Source of the DNA: an uncultured bacterium
Lineage (GTDB): Bacteria; Bacillota_I; Bacilli_A; RF39; UBA660
Direction: 5' to 3'
Assembly: GCA_949285775.1 (NCBI GenBank)
Contig: CASEAD010000106.1
Span: forward strand, 1-14,104
Length of the DNA: 14,104 nucleotides
Under the pieces are notes generated by a model. It was not told the origin of the DNA, made no database searches, and worked only from the letters and a program-made list of their open reading frames with translations. Below, in pieces: positions 14,003 through 14,104 of this stretch. Position 1 is the stretch's first letter, and the number at the start of each line of letters is the position of its first letter. A program made the position numbers and the translations under genes.

Positions 14003-14104
14003 TTATAATAAATTTACAATCATCATAACAATAAATATTACAATAAATAATTCTAATATAAATCTCCAAATATACTTAACCCAAGTCTTATATGGAACCT
14101 CTAA
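14003..14104 (-). CDS. C-terminal end of a membrane protein (partial)
   Basis: The minus strand reads 33 codons from the window edge to TAA at 14003-14005. The fragment contains VPYKTWVKYIWRF and then a hydrophobic helix ending in IVNLL, so it is the last transmembrane segment of a polytopic protein. The pattern of an amphipathic YkkWlkfi segment before a final helix resembles the end of YfcC/DcuC-type carboxylate or amino-acid transporters, but this is only a guess from a short fragment. A strong terminator follows immediately, which supports a real gene end. The rest of the gene lies outside the window. Confidence 0.6.
   Translation of the reverse strand, partial: LEVPYKTWVKYIWRFILELFIVIFIVMMIVNLL

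Overview
The window is AT-rich bacterial DNA that reads as a low-GC Firmicute of the class Bacilli, probably one of the small-genome, uncultured gut-type lineages. EzrA is a Bacilli-type division protein, and TypA, Lgt, TrxB and a PMCA-like P-type ATPase all have Firmicutes-style signatures. TGG codes Trp and TGA is a real stop (for example the glycosyltransferase ends in TGA), so this is code 11, not the Mycoplasma code. The main coding strand is minus and is strikingly G-rich and C-poor, as expected if minus is the leading strand. Genus-level identity cannot be given from the sequence.

Layout, left to right. (1) 86-3808, minus: typA and then ezrA, each with its own extended -10 promoter and each followed by a candidate terminator. 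(2) 3876-8262, minus: a six-gene operon transcribed from a TGCTATAAT promoter near 8254. Its order is lgt (lipoprotein diacylglyceryl transferase), trxB (thioredoxin reductase), an unknown 106-aa protein, a family 2 glycosyltransferase, a lipoprotein thioredoxin-like gene that is frameshifted and has lost its CxxC, and a six-TM DUF308/HdeD-like protein. Spacings are short or overlapping (trxB overlaps lgt by 14 nt), and the operon closes with a terminator at 3876-3906. (3) 8291-8652, plus: a small Tyr/Met/Asn-rich coiled-coil protein, possibly coat-like, with a near-perfect Shine-Dalgarno and its own terminator. (4) 8653-10397, plus: a two-gene DUF3137-LemA membrane operon with a canonical TTGACA/TACAAT promoter that carries two tandem 10-bp repeats in its spacer. 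It is preceded by nested inverted repeats and followed by a bidirectional terminator. (5) 10421-13006, minus: a Ca2+-type P-type ATPase. (6) 13066-14104: a terminator-like hairpin oddly placed upstream of the ATPase, a plus-strand membrane-anchored hypothetical protein, a strong hairpin, a 33-bp tandem repeat array, and the C-terminal end of a minus-strand membrane protein with its terminator.

How the genes fit together: lgt lipidates lipoproteins, trxB supplies thiol-reducing power, and the fifth gene of the same operon was evidently a lipid-anchored thioredoxin-fold protein. This suggests an ancestral lipoprotein/extracytoplasmic redox module that has partly decayed here, or been repurposed, because both redox cysteines are gone. 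No wholly new system is provable from sequence alone. The most interesting signals are the frameshifted, cysteine-less thioredoxin lipoprotein, the repeat-bearing control region of the DUF3137-LemA pair, the misplaced terminator hairpin before the ATPase, and the 33-bp array.
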